Part shown: in pieces, positions 63,849-64,000 of the stretch
Position numbering within the stretch: position 1 is the stretch's first letter
Layout of the letters: each line of letters opens with the position of its first letter
NCBI GenBank assembly: GCA_947471745.1
Contig: CANJKZ010000078.1
Coordinates: forward strand, 3,414,501-3,478,500
Reading direction: 5' to 3'
Source of the DNA: Closterium sp. Naga37s-1
Taxonomy: Eukaryota > Streptophyta > Zygnematophyceae > Desmidiales > Closteriaceae
Length of the DNA: 64,000 bases
Made by a program: the position numbers and the translations under genes
The notes under the pieces: model-generated
What the model was told of the DNA's origin: nothing
Seen by the model: only the letters and a program-made list of their open reading frames with translations
Databases searched by the model: none

Positions 63849-64000
63849 GGGGGGGAGTGCAGCAAGCCGGTCACCTGGGTTTGGGCTGTGCATGGCAACA
63901 ACAGGGGAGATGCGGCGCTACCTCAACTACACCAAGCGAGCCACCTGCCCCGACGACTGGCGCTTCGTTGAGCACCTCCGCTTCGCCCGCAACTGCCTGC
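62455..64000 (+). CDS. Plant-type membrane-anchored SAM-dependent methyltransferase, 5' part
   Basis: Open from ATG 62455 to the window edge (515 codons); TGA at 62446 just upstream supports this start. A short cytosolic tail (1-37, Gln/His and Ser rich) precedes one membrane segment (38-57, Leu/Val/Phe/Cys rich), a type II topology typical of Golgi enzymes. Next comes a long low-complexity stalk rich in Gly, Ala, Ser and acidic residues (63-375), a coiled-coil-like stretch (387-428, IKEKMAEINRQLDDARSAL and following), an Ala run (about 453-468), and finally EMRRYLNYTKRATCPDDWRF (485-504), then ARNCL. That last block resembles, from memory, the conserved start of a plant putative methyltransferase family (Arabidopsis At1g29790/At3g05390 type). 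The catalytic SAM-binding part lies outside the window, so the activity is inferred. Introns in the low-complexity part cannot be excluded. The opposite strand also has a long frame, which is a shadow. Confidence 0.75.

Noticed and set aside
62865..63893. A 342-codon minus-strand frame rich in Ala, Pro and Leu
   Set aside because: It is antisense to the methyltransferase gene, whose plus-strand frame has a membrane segment, a coiled coil and a family motif. GC-rich, A/T-poor DNA keeps the opposite strand open.
1..64000. Search for tRNA, rRNA and bacterial operon signals
   Set aside because: No cloverleaf-like segment, rRNA core sequence or ribosome-binding-site pattern was noticed; tRNA similarity is limited to the primer sites.

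Overview
This window reads as eukaryotic, plant-lineage nuclear DNA and is almost entirely LTR retrotransposons, with the start of one host gene at its right edge. Nothing bacterial is visible: no operons, ribosomal RNA, tRNA genes or CRISPR array. The GC-rich short-LTR Ty1/Copia elements, the Ty3/Gypsy chromovirus with a C-terminal chromodomain, and a plant-type membrane methyltransferase gene suggest a streptophyte. A zygnematophycean alga such as Closterium is my best guess, from remembered similarity of the Gag/Pol proteins; no search was run.

Left two thirds (827-35572): one old Gypsy chromovirus (Gy1) can be followed through five separate insertions, because its reading resumes on the far side of each. 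In order these are Cop1 (Copia, +, 1404-6828), Cop2 (Copia, +, 7379-11086), Cop3 (a different Copia lineage, -, 11433-17791), Cop4 (Copia, -, 18302-30497), and Trim1, a two-unit, three-LTR non-autonomous element (-, 31955-34762). Cop5 (Copia, +, 18774-26732) sits inside Cop4, making three levels of nesting. Most junctions carry 5-bp target duplications: ATGCG for Cop5, CTTGA for Trim1, AAAAA for Cop2, GCTAT/GCTAC for Cop4, GCAGT/GCACT for Cop3.

Middle (35573-45123): a scrap of Copia, a second Gypsy LTR with the start of its gag (Gy2), then Cop6 (Copia, +). Cop6 has lost its 5' LTR, and its C-rich leader is split by a 1,020-bp solo-LTR-like insertion.

Right (45124-59726): Cop7, another Copia lineage on the minus strand, is split by Cop8 (Copia, +, 46571-53996, TSD CACTT), the best-preserved element of the window with a 1,905-codon gag-pol frame, and by Trim2 (+, 56569-58105, TSD CCTTT), whose two 144-bp LTRs are identical. 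From 59727 to the end lies probable host sequence: an unidentified minus-strand reading frame, a purine-rich minisatellite, and from 62455 the 5' part of a type II membrane methyltransferase gene.

Cop1, 2, 4, 5, 6, 8 and the two Trims form one clade. They share LTRs of only about 128-161 bp with a common core, an initiator-Met-type primer site, a GGGCCCACC motif 29-48 nt downstream, a long C-rich leader, and a CTATGGGGGTG polypurine tract. The Trims have all the cis signals and no proteins, so they probably depend on the autonomous members. The autonomous members encode Gag, protease, integrase, reverse transcriptase and RNase H in one frame; Gag has an unusual C-x13-C-x3-H-x4-C motif in place of the usual zinc knuckle.
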